NCBI GenBank assembly: GCA_026874595.1
Contig: CM049316.1
Span: 1,424,001-1,488,000, forward strand
DNA: 64,000 nucleotides
Reading direction: 5' to 3'
Source: Sipunculus nudus
Lineage: Eukaryota > Annelida > Sipuncula > Golfingiida > Sipunculidae
A program made the position numbers and the translations under genes. The notes under the pieces were generated by a model. The model ran no database searches. It saw nothing but the letters and a program-made list of their open reading frames with translations, and was not told where the DNA came from. Every line of letters begins with the position of its first letter. Position 1 is the first letter of the stretch. Below, piece by piece: positions 24,901-35,427 of the stretch.

Positions 24901-25716
24901 AATTCAGCCAAAAAGCACTGAACCAAAACCATTTAAACAAACTTGAATTATCAACATCTGAGGATAATTAATGTGTGAGATTTAAGAATTTGGCCCAGTG
25001 GTTTTTGAGAAGAAGATCTTTGTAGCCACTGAGCTAAAATGGGCTGTTATGGCATATGACTAAATTCAGCTTCCCATAACTAAGCCAAAAGTCACTGAAC
25101 AGAGACCATTTGAACAAACTTCAGAAAGCACTACCCTAGGATCATTTCTGTGCAATATTAAACATTTTGGCCATATGGTTTCAGAGAAGAATTAGCCCTC
25201 AGTGTGATAAAGGCACTGATGACCCCGTACAAAAAGGCTGATGAAGGTGGCGCCACCATTACCTCAATTTCAAATATCACTCATGTGACCAACATTGGCA
25301 TAAAATTTGGTGATGATAGCTCCAGCCATTTCTGAAATTGAAATTTTAATATGCTTTTTTGCACTGTTAACAAAGTTCAACCTCCTGTAACTCGGTCCAA
25401 AAATCTCTGAACTGGAACCATTTGAACAAACTTAAGAGCGATTGTCCCAGGGATCATTTCTGTGAAATATTGGAAAATTTGGCTGGACAGTTTCAGAGAA
25501 GATTTTTAAAGCTTTTTTAGCTTTTTCCCTATAAAATCTAAGAAAATGCAGTTAGAAAAAAAATTAACAAAATCCAATAAGTGTTTTTCAGATGACTGAT
25601 TATTTGTAAAAAATTTGGTGATGCTAGCTCCTGCCGTTTTTGAGATAGCTATGGTTAACGTACAGACGACGTATGACGCATGACGCCGCACCATCGCATA
25701 AGCTCACAGGTTCACT
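21975..25716. repeat. Composite repeat B, copy 2, with expanded units
   Basis: The block has the same start (caaggcctacaggcctaat...gcgaacctgtg) and end (gcataagctcacaggttc) as 14947-17410. The part 23480-25716 aligns closely to 15100-17410. Between them, 22150-23480 holds additional 125-200 bp units, each with a gcaggtggcgccacc motif, a gatatgagtgattttagccc motif and a cacatgcaaaatttcagg motif. It is longer than copy 1 because of this internal expansion. No gene is supported inside it. Confidence 0.85.
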
Positions 25717-25717
25717 A

Positions 25718-26081
25718 AAAAGTCTCAAGCTTCAGCAATTCTCAAGTTATGTGAGTAAACATATTTCCTGATATTTTTACAAAGTGCATAATGTTCATGT
25801 CCATAACTTCAAGAAATTACACAATACTGACCTAATTTCTGGTAAGTACATAGGAAATGTATAGGGGAATATACAGTTTAGTGGTTTTGTCTTGAAGCAA
25901 GTCTTGAAAAAAGTCCTAGTAACCAAAATTTTAGCATGGTAGGAGATTTTGACATCTAACTGTATGCAAAATTTTGGATTCATAGGTACAATGTTTTCAT
26001 AATGTGCCCTGTTAACAGACGGACGATGGACAGAGGACCATAACTATAGCTCAGATGACTTAAAGTCAGTCAAGCTAAAAA
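25718..26081. repeat. Dispersed repeat A, copy 2
   Basis: Homologous to 14400-14886, with the same gtaggagattt...gacatctaac and ggattcataggt strings. It has a shortened gacggacgatggacag run and the same ctatagctcagatgacttaaagtcag end. Here it follows repeat B, whereas at 14400 it precedes it. Confidence 0.8.
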
Positions 26082-26089
26082 TACTGCCA

Positions 26090-28640
26090 AAGAACTCCAG
26101 GATAGGGCAGGCAATACCAGTCCTGGTAAACCCCGTTTGGTAATACCTAGGTTTGGCAGCAAGTCTCAATAAGGGCAATATGATAAACTTTTCTAAAAAC
26201 TTGTGTGTTTTAATAATAATAAAATTCCCACAACTTAACTGCATTGTATCTGCATTTGGTAAATGTACCATAGCTACTCATGAGCCAGTTATATCCTGCA
26301 GGTCAACCTGTGCCTGGATGGGACCAGAACTGCCTGCCTGACATCATAATATAAAAGCCTTGGGCAGGAAGGCGGGCACTTAATACAAACACTGTGGAAC
26401 TCACTTGTAACAGAGAAGGAAGTGCCCAGTATTATCTTTTGGGTTTAACATGAATGTTCAGAATGACAAATTCCTTATATCATAACATACAGGGGACTGA
26501 CATACTCCTTACATCATTATATACGGTGGAGGTCCAACTATTTACAATTTAAGCGTTAGCTTACCAATCAGAGGAGACTACATATATTATGCCTACTGCC
26601 TCAAGGAGCAATCTCTACCACTTTTCTTAAGCTGCATGTCCACTTATATGGTACGGATGAGGATATAGATCTGGACACATCTAAAATCGTGCATATGGAA
26701 AAAAAGGAGTGTTTATTTATGCCGTGCTGAGTGCGGATATGTTTTTTTGCCAACCAGACCATGTAGCCTCGGGTAAGAAATGCATGCGGAAACTTGCCAT
26801 TTTGTAAGGATGGAAGACCTCAAAATGCACTGACAAACATATCGATTGGACACACAACCACACAAAATATCTGCATATATGTATCTGAACATGTACCATA
26901 TCCGTACAAGTGGACACGCGGCTTTACATTGCATAAATTTTAACTGCATGTCCTTCAAAATCTTTGTGATACCCTAGATATCAATGGTTCCTGGTTCTTA
27001 ACTGCAGTATGGCATATTACTTTTATTTAATTAGTATTAAAAGTTTACTGTAACTTGGTTATATGCCATATCAATGGTTACGGTACTTAACTGCATCATA
27101 GCTCAGTATTTTCTTATAATTAGTATTACAAGGTCACTGTTATCTTTGTGATACCCCAGATATTTATGGAAACTGGTACTTCACTGCAGCATGGAATAGA
27201 GGTTTCCTTTTATTATTATTGCAAGTTTTATGTAAACTGGGAAATATCTCTGAGATAAATGGTTATTCTTTCTGATCAATGTCTGTATTGAAATGTTGTA
27301 ATGAAAATTTGTCTAAAATATGATTAATACATATGATTACATTAACTAGATATAAGGGATCCATTCGGCTTCTAGGGAACTGTGCTCCTGGGCAGACCCC
27401 TTGCCCAAGTGCTCTGCCCCAGGCTCCTGAGGGGGCTTAGGAAGCCCCTCAACCCTGGCCTACCTCTTTTGAAATATCGAATGTTGGCATGTTATGTATG
27501 CAGTCTGGCCCATGTTATCATATCAAAGTAACATACACTTTTAACTGGTCATAATCCTCCAAGTCCCCACTAGGTTGGAAGCTTAATTAGCAGAAAAACT
27601 ACCGTTTTCAGACATCTTTTTTTCGACATTAGAAATTATTGAGATCTAAAAGACAAGTTTAAATTTAAATGTTAATGAAAAGTGTTTGCTTATACTTAAT
27701 CTAAATAACTACAAATATGTAAGGTCAGTTCTGTAGGTAATCCTCTAGAAGCCTTTGAACATCAGAACCTATTTAAACATTCTGGACCATGCATTTTTTA
27801 TTTGATGCTTTCTTTTTCCATGCAATCATAAAAGATAACTATAAATAAACATGAACAATAACTATGAAAAATTAAACAACTTTCACCATTATATTTAATT
27901 TGAAATGTTTTGCCTTTTGGGACTATACTGGAGGTACATTTGTAAAACTGGACATATGTAAAATGTATAATTTTTTTTTTATTTTCAGGATTAACAATAA
28001 TCTGTGGGAACCTGATGAACTTCCCGAGTCAGAAGTTTAGCACATTTAATTTTGCTTCATAAATTTTATTTTTGATACACTTACCGGTACATAGTATTGA
28101 ATTTCATATTTATAATTGTAATGAAATTTGGCAGGTTGTTAACGTACAGTAGTATTACCATGCTATATATGACCAATTGGTTGGATCTGTATTTTGACCA
28201 TAGACATAGAAAGAGGGGACTACAGTGCCTGCAGCCTCCTGGACCAATTCCTATGTCTATGATTTTGACACTGACAGATGGGAGTTGGGTAAATTCCATC
28301 CCAAAACCAGTCGAAAAGTAAACACGTTTTACATGATATATTCCTACTTTATACAAAATCAGCGGAATATCTGTTTACCTATTTCAGGTCAAAGGGCATT
28401 TTTAAAGAATATTCTTAAAATAATTATGATAATTATACCATTACCAAACACGTTTCAAAACAAAACCAACGCTACAAACTGAACAGGCCTTCATCATAGA
28501 TGTTCATTCAAAAGAAATTTACCTAATTTCGAAAGAATGAACTGATAATTGAGACGATGGCTGAGGCAAGCATTCAAGAGAAGACGTCAACAGAGAAGAA
28601 ACTTATTTTTCATTTCAGATCATGAATTGCTTTCCTTGAA
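26090..28640. other. Intergenic DNA, no supported gene
   Basis: The stretch is mostly AT-rich. The part 26980-27260 contains three diverged units of about 120 bp (gtgatacccagatat...ggttctta actgcagtatgg). A GC-richer patch at 27360-27470 has no open frame of note. ORFs are short and unlike known domains. Confidence 0.5.
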
Positions 28641-28650
28641 AAGAACTTCT

Positions 28651-28824
28651 GCAGCCAATCTTATTTACCGGAAGTACTTTTCCGGAAGTTGATTTATATT
28701 TGTCAGAAGCTGTTCTAGTTCTTACCCTGAGGACTGAGAGACACGCGCTCTATCCTAAAATGTTTTTATCTTCATTTTAAGCTGTAGACAATTAATGACC
28801 ATATTCCAGAACTGTATTGAAGGT
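28651..28824 (+). promoter_or_regulatory. Promoter-like CCAAT/ETS cluster and possible first exon
   Basis: A CCAAT box (gccaatc, about 28654) is followed by two ETS-type sites, accggaagt at 28667 and tccggaagt at 28681. About 130 bases further on, ttgaag|gtaagtatt at 28817-28831 is an almost perfect plus-strand splice donor. This spacing (activator sites, short non-coding exon, consensus donor) is typical of a TATA-less housekeeping promoter with an untranslated first exon ending at 28822. I cannot find the second exon; the next plus-strand ORF is a retrotransposon. It is inference from motifs only. Confidence 0.35.
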
Positions 28825-29105
28825 AAGTATTAGTTGCAGAAAGAGGACTTGTTAACTGGTGATACATTCTGTTGTTAAGCTGTGCAGGTACGGACTAAAA
28901 TCTGGATGTCGCAAGTGGGATATCGGGTGTCATGTCTGTTACTTTTCATATGTCAAGCCGCATGATCAGCTCGAATTGAAGACATAGGCCAAACTGTACA
29001 CCAATATTCAAATGGACATGTGTCTTTCTTACTAATGAATATGTAATATGTATGAACATGTTTACACGTTTATTCGATTTTTTTATATTTAAAGCAATTT
29101 TTTGC

Positions 29106-29109
<4 letters not shown>

Positions 29110-29143
<34 letters not shown>
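29110..29143. repeat. AT dinucleotide microsatellite
   Basis: About seventeen AT units lie upstream of the intact gypsy element, with nothing else notable beside them. Confidence 0.95.
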
Positions 29144-29145
<2 letters not shown>

Positions 29146-29602
29146 TGATATGGACTACGCGTAGGTGTCCGTCCATCAGGTCTAACATAGGACACAAGGG
29201 TCCAGAGATGGACTACTTGTGGTGATATTGCCACAAATCCAGGACCTAATATTAGAATTCCAAATATCCATGCACTGCTTGTCGAAAAGGAGTCCGGTCA
29301 AATAGTTGAGCCATAGAATGTGACCTGTGCCTCAGGTGGACGCATTTAATCGGCTTGTCCGTCACACATAAACAAAAAAAAACAGTATAACAACTGTACG
29401 TTGTCAAACACGCGCCGTATTTTCCATTGTTCTAACTGTACGTTCAAATCTGCTTGCATCACAGGGCAATGTAAAGTGACGATGCAAGTGAAGTTGCATG
29501 GCGACTTTCCAAATATGGCAAAGAACTGGAGTGTAGCAAAAAAAAAAAAATGACACGCGTGACCGTCGACCAAGGAGGCGGGGCATGTGGGACAAATCAG
29601 TT

Positions 29603-29628
29603 ATAGCCCAATGAAATGTAAAGCAAGC
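29603..29628. repeat. Left arm of an inverted repeat around gypsy element 1
   Basis: The sequence atagcccaatgaaatg...gcaagc is the reverse complement, with few mismatches, of 34486-34512. Together they frame the retrotransposon. In the empty site the arms would be about 80-100 bp apart, so the retroelement landed inside a pre-existing hairpin-forming locus. Both arms carry a CCAAT-type core. Confidence 0.8.
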
Positions 29629-29803
29629 TGTAATATTAGGTCTTTATTCCGTGTTCAGCATCTTAATGGGTTTTTACGGTAATGCGACATCCGGGGCACT
29701 TGTCGAGTCAGCACAGCCGCCATTTTTGTACAACAGCAACAAATACATGAAAGTCAACAAAACAAACAATCTTTGTTGTTTTGTTCCATTGCAAGACACG
29801 ACA
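29629..29803 (+). repeat. 5' LTR of element 1
   Basis: It starts tgtaatattaggtct and ends cacgaca. The 3' LTR matches it except at two bases (aacaaacaat against aacaagcaat, and gcaagac against gcaatac). It is short for a Ty3/gypsy LTR. Confidence 0.95.
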
Positions 29804-29817
29804 TGGTGTCAGAAGTC
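29804..29817 (+). other. Primer-binding site of element 1
   Basis: The sequence tggtgtcagaagtc directly abuts the LTR end. It begins with TGG, as needed to pair with a tRNA CCA end. The same string is at the equivalent place in element 3. A leucine tRNA is my guess from similar elements. Confidence 0.8.
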
Positions 29818-29979
29818 CGCTCAAGAGAGCCGTACGTGTGTGTTAAAAAGCATACATATTAAGAGACATTCGCTAACGCCATCGCAAAAAACCGGACCCA
29901 GGTGAGCGATAATAGGACGATCTCGCGGAAGCGGTTAATACAGGAAACTGTTTAAGTACTTGGAATTCACTGTGCGGCC

Positions 29980-32900
29980 ATGGACAAATTAACACAGCCA
30001 CAACCGCTGTCACTGACAGGAAATGTAGCAGAAAATTGGCGCAGATTTAAACAAAGGTTCCTACTGTATCTGGACGCCACTGGAGCTAATGAGAGGCCCG
30101 AAAAAGCTAAGTGTTCGTTGCTATTACATGTGATAGGTGATGACGCATTGGACTTGTATAATACGTTCTTGTGGGACATAGCTGATGATGAAGATCAGTT
30201 AATAGATGGCCAAGACATGATTTTAGAGCATGTACTACAAAAGTTCCAGGATTTCTGTGCACCAAAATCAAACCAAACATATGAAAGACATAAATTCTTT
30301 ACACATACCCAACAGTCTGGAGAATCATTTGACCAGTTTATAACTGATCTTAAGAAGTTAGCCAAGAACTGTGATTTTCGTATGCCAGCTGATGAGTTAG
30401 AACGGTCACTTGTCAGAGACCAGATAGTCAGGGGTATTGCTGATCAAGGCATCAGAGAGAAACTGTTGAGAATACCAGACTTAAAGCTTGATAAAGCTAT
30501 TGAGATCTGTAAAGCTGCTGAGATAGTCAAAGTCCAGGTAGCACAGATGAGTCAGAGTGGCCCATGTGAAGTTAATGCTGTTAATAGAACAGAATGGAAA
30601 TCGCAGGCCAGAATAAACCCTGGAAGACAATTCTATCAACAAAGAAATGAGTTTAAACACAAATCCAAACCAGAGAAAAGTAGAGCTGGAACTTCGTGTA
30701 ACAGATGTGGTTATAGTGCACATGGTCAAGACAGATGTCCTGCCATTGGTAAAACTTGTACCCGGTGTCAACGAAAAAACCATTTTGCTAAGATGTGTAT
30801 GACAAAATCAGTCGATACCGTTTCAGAGGAACAAATAGAGCCTGACTTTGAGATAGATTTCATATATACTGTGAATACATTATCAACTGACTGGACACAG
30901 TCAGTACATATTAACGGCTGTGAAGTTGAATGTAAATTGGACTCTGGAGCTCAAGCAAATATACTGGCAAGTGATACTATAAAACAACTGAGTATAAAAC
31001 CGAAGATCCACAACACAGATACCAAGTTAAAAGGGTACTATGGATCAGACATCCCAGTAAAGGGGAAATGTATTGCAAGAGTGGATCTAAAGGGACAGAG
31101 GTATACAGTACAGTTTATTGTTGTCCCTGGATCAGCCCCAGCAATCTTAGGGAGAGATACTTGTGAGAAATTGGGACTGATTAGGAGAGTAAACACCCTA
31201 GACTCTCATAAAGACATTCTACAGGACTACCCAGAAGTATTCCATGGTGTTGGTTGTCTGCCTGGAAAAGTAGAAATAAAATTAAGACCTGATGCAGAAC
31301 CAGTGATACAGCCATGTAGAGGTGTGCCTTTTAGCCTTGAGGACAAAGTAAAACAAGAACTTCAGAGAATGGTTGATGCTGAAATAATTGCCCCAGTTAA
31401 AGAACCGACTGAATGGGTTCATCCTTTACATATAGTGCATAAGCCTAATGGTCAGCTTCGTCTGTGCTTGGACCCAAGAAGCTTAAACAAGACAATTATG
31501 CGTGAGCACTTCAAACTTCCCACACGTGAGGAAATAATCGCAAAATTTGCCGGTTGCAAATACTATTCCAAGCTGGATGCAACAAAGGGATTTTGGCAAT
31601 TAAAGCTTGATGAGAAAAGCTCTCACTTGTGTACTTTAATCACTCCTTTTGGCCGATTTAGATACCTTAGACTCCCTTTTGGCATATCGAGTGCCCCAGA
31701 GATTTATCACAGAACAGTGTACAACATGTTTTCACACCTTGAGGGTGAAGAGACCTCAATGGATGATATAAGAATTGCTGGTCGCACTAAAGAGGAGCAT
31801 GATTCTCGTCTCAGAGAGGTCCTAGACATCTGTCGCAAGAATGGACTCAAATTAAATCAGGACAAGGTAGTTATAGGAGCCAGAGAACTAGTTTTCCTGG
31901 GAGATGTACTCAGTGATGAAGGTGTAAAACCAGATCCACAGAAGGTTGCAGCAATCAAGGAATTCCCAGCACCAACCAGTCGTGAGGAGGTGCAGAGGTT
32001 TTTGGGAATGGTTAAATACTTGGGAAGATTTCTTCCAGACCTTTCTAGCAAAACATTCCACATGAGATCACTGACAATGAAACAGGTCAAATTAATGTGG
32101 AACAGAGAACACACAAAAGAATTTGAGGAAGTCAAAAGACTAGTAACACAGCATCCAGTACTGCAGTTTTATGACCAGAGACTGCCAATCAAAATAGCAG
32201 CAGATGCAAGCTCCAGAGGACTGGGTGCAGTTCTCCTACAGAAGCATGGAGTTCACTGGAAACCAGTAGCCTATGCGTCTAGGTCTGTAACTGAAACAGA
32301 AAGCCGTTACGCACCTATTGAACAAGAAACCCTTGCAATTGAATTTGCCTGCAACAGGTTTCACCAGTATATTTATGGACAGCAGGTGAATATTGAAACT
32401 GACCATAAGCCATTGGTTGCAATATTCAGCAAAGGACCTAATGACTGCCCTCCCAGAATACAACGATTGCGACTTAAACTCCAAAGGTATGATTTACATT
32501 TAACACATATACCCGGTAGTTTAATGAAAACGGCTGATGCCCAGAGCCGAGGTCCTTCCCCAAATACTAAACAGGAAATGGATCAAGGTCAGCCACTAGA
32601 AGTTTGTCATATTACAGCACTGGTACAGTCACTGGCTCTCAACCCCACAGAAGGGCCAGGTAATCGTGATGTTGAGCAGGAGGTGCAGATCCATGGGAGT
32701 GGTCTGATTTCAGCACTGCCAGTAACAGACAATAAGAAAGAAACCATCAGAACATACACTGCACAGGATGGTAACCTTCAAATGTTGCAACATGTGATCT
32801 TGACAGGATGGCCCAGCTCTAAGGAGGATTGTCCAGTAGAAGTCACACCTTACTGGAATTATAGAGATGAACTCTCTATTTTTGATGGGCTCATCCTCAA

Positions 32901-34080
32901 GGGGACTCGCATAATAATACCTACTGCACTTCAAAATGACATCCTTAATGAACTTCACACAGGACATCTTGGGATGGAAAAATGCAAAAAGAGAGCTAGA
33001 ATGGCAGTGTTCTGGCCGAGGATCAATAAAGACATAGAAACCAAAATTGGGAGGTGTAGTGCTTGTAAACAACACCAATCTGTTCAGTCTTCAGAGCAAC
33101 TGATTCCACACATGATTCCAAAGAGACCATTTGAAAAAGTTGCAGTGGATATAGGAGCTATAAATAACAAATATCTGCTTATATTAGTTGATTACTTTAC
33201 CAACTTCCCATATGTGTATGAGATGAAGCAACAGACTGCAGAGGCAGTGATCCATGCACTGAAACACTGTTTCGCACTTCAAGGCATCCCGTATGAACTT
33301 ATAAGTGACAATGGGCCTTGTTTTAAGAGTGTTCAATTTCAAAACTTTGCAAGAGAATGGGACTTCAAACACACAACCTCTAGTCCCATGTTCCCACAGT
33401 CAAACGGACTCGCAGAAAATGCAGTTAAAACAGTGAAGAACATTTTTAAAAAGTGTGCAATCACTAAAGAGGATCCATACATGGGACTGTTAATCTACAG
33501 ATCTACCCTTCTAGAAAGTGGACAGTCTCCATCTCAGCTTGCCTATGGGGGTAGAAATATCAGAGCAAATCTTCCGCAGTTACCTGATATTGTTCCTCCT
33601 GAAATGGAAAACTATGCAAACATCAGAGCTGAACAGCAATTAAAGCAGAAAAGATATTATGACAGGAGAGGGACAAAGACCTTAACCCCTCTGCAGATAG
33701 GTAACAATGTAAGGATTAAAAATCCACTTGGCAAGTGGCAGGATAAAGCCACAGTAGTCAAAGAGGTTGCGCCTAGATCGTACTTAGTTAAAACTGCTGA
33801 AGGCGCCCTCTATCGTCGAAACCGGAGAGATTTAATGACAACGATTGAACCTCCACCACCAGAGAGGACAAATGACTCTGAAGACGTGCAGACTGAGGAC
33901 CCGCATGTTCCGCACAAGATAAGCCAAACTGAGCAATCAACTGTTGGTGAGTCACCTCCATGCATGTCACCAGACCGCCCTGCCAGTGACCTGTTATCTC
34001 CACCGATGATGTCTACAGCAACCGCTACCAGACCAAAGAGAAATATCACTAAACCCAAGAGACTTATTGAGACAATTTAA
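29980..34080 (+). CDS. Gag-Pol polyprotein of gypsy element 1
   Basis: The 1366-aa polyprotein has no stops or frameshifts. Residues 1-200 are Gag (WRRFKQRFLLYLDATG near the start). A zinc-knuckle pair lies at 240-274 (CNRCGYSAHG, CTRCQRKNHFAKMC). The protease active site is LDSGA, with Asp at 321. Reverse transcriptase covers about 470-640, with SMDD at 593-596 keeping both catalytic Asp. RNase H follows, with Asp742 and the ETDHKPL motif. Integrase has an HH-CC zinc finger (His993 to Cys1029) and a D1057, D1110, 35-residue gap, E1146 triad. The C-terminus is basic. It copies the element's RNA to DNA and inserts it. Gag and Pol are in one frame, so no frameshift is needed. A serine stands where many relatives have an aromatic residue before MDD. 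I place it near the Mag/K02A2.6-like branch, with moderate certainty. Confidence 0.95.
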   Translation: MDKLTQPQPLSLTGNVAENWRRFKQRFLLYLDATGANERPEKAKCSLLLHVIGDDALDLYNTFLWDIADDEDQLIDGQDMILEHVLQKFQDFCAPKSNQTYERHKFFTHTQQSGESFDQFITDLKKLAKNCDFRMPADELERSLVRDQIVRGIADQGIREKLLRIPDLKLDKAIEICKAAEIVKVQVAQMSQSGPCEVNAVNRTEWKSQARINPGRQFYQQRNEFKHKSKPEKSRAGTSCNRCGYSAHGQDRCPAIGKTCTRCQRKNHFAKMCMTKSVDTVSEEQIEPDFEIDFIYTVNTLSTDWTQSVHINGCEVECKLDSGAQANILASDTIKQLSIKPKIHNTDTKLKGYYGSDIPVKGKCIARVDLKGQRYTVQFIVVPGSAPAILGRDTCEKLGLIRRVNTLDSHKDILQDYPEVFHGVGCLPGKVEIKLRPDAEPVIQPCRGVPFSLEDKVKQELQRMVDAEIIAPVKEPTEWVHPLHIVHKPNGQLRLCLDPRSLNKTIMREHFKLPTREEIIAKFAGCKYYSKLDATKGFWQLKLDEKSSHLCTLITPFGRFRYLRLPFGISSAPEIYHRTVYNMFSHLEGEETSMDDIRIAGRTKEEHDSRLREVLDICRKNGLKLNQDKVVIGARELVFLGDVLSDEGVKPDPQKVAAIKEFPAPTSREEVQRFLGMVKYLGRFLPDLSSKTFHMRSLTMKQVKLMWNREHTKEFEEVKRLVTQHPVLQFYDQRLPIKIAADASSRGLGAVLLQKHGVHWKPVAYASRSVTETESRYAPIEQETLAIEFACNRFHQYIYGQQVNIETDHKPLVAIFSKGPNDCPPRIQRLRLKLQRYDLHLTHIPGSLMKTADAQSRGPSPNTKQEMDQGQPLEVCHITALVQSLALNPTEGPGNRDVEQEVQIHGSGLISALPVTDNKKETIRTYTAQDGNLQMLQHVILTGWPSSKEDCPVEVTPYWNYRDELSIFDGLILKGTRIIIPTALQNDILNELHTGHLGMEKCKKRARMAVFWPRINKDIETKIGRCSACKQHQSVQSSEQLIPHMIPKRPFEKVAVDIGAINNKYLLILVDYFTNFPYVYEMKQQTAEAVIHALKHCFALQGIPYELISDNGPCFKSVQFQNFAREWDFKHTTSSPMFPQSNGLAENAVKTVKNIFKKCAITKEDPYMGLLIYRSTLLESGQSPSQLAYGGRNIRANLPQLPDIVPPEMENYANIRAEQQLKQKRYYDRRGTKTLTPLQIGNNVRIKNPLGKWQDKATVVKEVAPRSYLVKTAEGALYRRNRRDLMTTIEPPPPERTNDSEDVQTEDPHVPHKISQTEQSTVGESPPCMSPDRPASDLLSPPMMSTATATRPKRNITKPKRLIETI

Positions 34081-34220
34081 TGTTTCATTTTACTTTCTAG
34101 TAACACAGAACCCCATTGCATTTTACTTTTTTTTATAAACAGTTGAAAGACAGTTCTATATATGCGGACCGTACAGATGTAATTTTTTGCACTGGTTTTA
34201 AGTGTCTCAAGTTCCATCTT

Positions 34221-34231
34221 AAGGGGGGAGA
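34221..34231 (+). other. Polypurine tract of element 1
   Basis: The run aaggggggaga lies immediately before the 3' LTR and would prime plus-strand synthesis. It is placed as expected. Confidence 0.9.
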
Positions 34232-34406
34232 TGTAATATTAGGTCTTTATTCCGTGTTCAGCATCTTAATGGGTTTTTACGGTAATGCGACATCCGGGGC
34301 ACTTGTCGAGTCAGCACAGCCGCCATTTTTGTACAACAGCAACAAATACATGAAAGTCAACAAAACAAGCAATCTTTGTTGTTTTGTTCCATTGCAATAC
34401 ACGACA
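34232..34406 (+). repeat. 3' LTR of element 1
   Basis: It has the same 175 bp length as the 5' copy, with two substitutions. The caagc target duplication follows directly. Confidence 0.95.
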
Positions 34407-34485
34407 CAAGCCATGAGATTTGCTTGGTTTGTGTCAATCATGGCAGCCTCGCCTAAACGGCTCGCCTGCCATGTGACACCTCACG

Positions 34486-34512
34486 GCTTGCATAACATTT
34501 CATTGGGCTATG
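34486..34512. repeat. Right arm of inverted repeat around element 1
   Basis: The sequence gcttgcataacatttcattgggctat pairs with 29603-29628. A smaller hairpin (tgtcaatcatggcag against ctgccatgtgaca, about 34433-34477) lies just inside it. Confidence 0.75.
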
Positions 34513-34884
34513 ACCAACACGTGGTACAGTTTTTATGCGGTTCCTGTTTATTGCTTCAATTTCCCACTCCCCCAGAACATTATGATTCACAATCAGACAA
34601 CTCTTGTGAAAAAGACTTCCATATAACTTCTGTTTCATCTCCGAATGATCCACCTGTCTGTAAGCAATATGACTGTTTTAAGCAAAGTGGTCTGCATATC
34701 CTGCATATGAATGATAGTTATCTTGGATTCATCTGTTATGATGGATAAGCAGATAAATAACATGTACGTGTGAGATTGCATTTTATATGAATAGAAAGAT
34801 TAGCTGAATACTTCGCTGCTTATCAGTTGATGCTGTAAACACACTAGTCTATAGTTTGGTTGCTAGTAGTTAGATTACTGTAAC

Positions 34885-35277
34885 AGTCTGCTGTTTGGTG
34901 CATGTCCCTCAGTACCAACTTGATAAGATCACTGTGTTTAATTGTGCTGCTAGGATTATCACTGGATTAGGCCGGAGGGAACATATTAGTAGTACAATTA
35001 TTTGTCTTTATAATATTGGTCTTTAAATCAAAGGTTAAAATCAAAGTATGCTTGAGGTATATACTCCTGTACGGAAAGTGGGATCTGTCAACGGTTGTAC
35101 ATTCATTATACCGATAGAGCTTTTATTATACCAAAACAATGTACTATAAAGATAGAGCTTTTATTCACAGTGCACCTGTACTATGGAATAGATTGCCTTC
35201 ACAGTTGAGATCTCAAACATATTTAAATGTTTTAAAGAAGGTGCTAAAGACTTTTCGTTTTAAGAGAACATATTGAT
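34885..35277 (+). pseudogene. LINE ORF2 C-terminal fragment (CR1/L2-like)
   Basis: Three conserved patches typical of LINE reverse-transcriptase C-termini appear in order: NSLLFGACPSVPT (about 34885), DKITVFNCAARIITGLGRRE (34922-34981) and APVLWNRLPSQLRSQTYLNV running to FKRTY and a stop at 35274-35276. A one-base frameshift separates the first two and further damage separates the second and third. Only the 3' end is present, as usual for 5'-truncated LINE insertions. The CR1/L2 group fits the tail best, but the clade is not certain. Confidence 0.85.
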
Positions 35278-35387
35278 TGTAATATGTGCCATCGCATGTC
35301 TTGTGTAGTTGTATATTCATTTTAAAGTCTTTAATGTATTGGTAAAATTGATATGCATATTATTAATATTTTAGGAATGTTTTAGTT

Positions 35388-35427
<40 letters not shown>

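Larger units (their letters stand above)
29629..34406 (+). mobile_element. Complete Ty3/gypsy LTR retrotransposon (element 1)
   Basis: The element is 4778 bp long, with two 175 bp LTRs that differ at two positions (about 98.9 percent identical). Both begin TG and end CA, and the 5 bp target duplication caagc (29624-29628 and 34407-34411) is perfect. A primer-binding site follows the left LTR and a purine tract precedes the right one. One uninterrupted Gag-Pol frame fills the interior and no envelope gene is present. Intact structure and young LTRs point to a recent insertion that may still be competent. Confidence 0.95.

Noticed and set aside
34116-34748. 210-aa plus-strand ORF
   Set aside because: It reads through the 3' LTR of element 1 into flanking DNA; the same LTR gives a matching short ORF at 29651.
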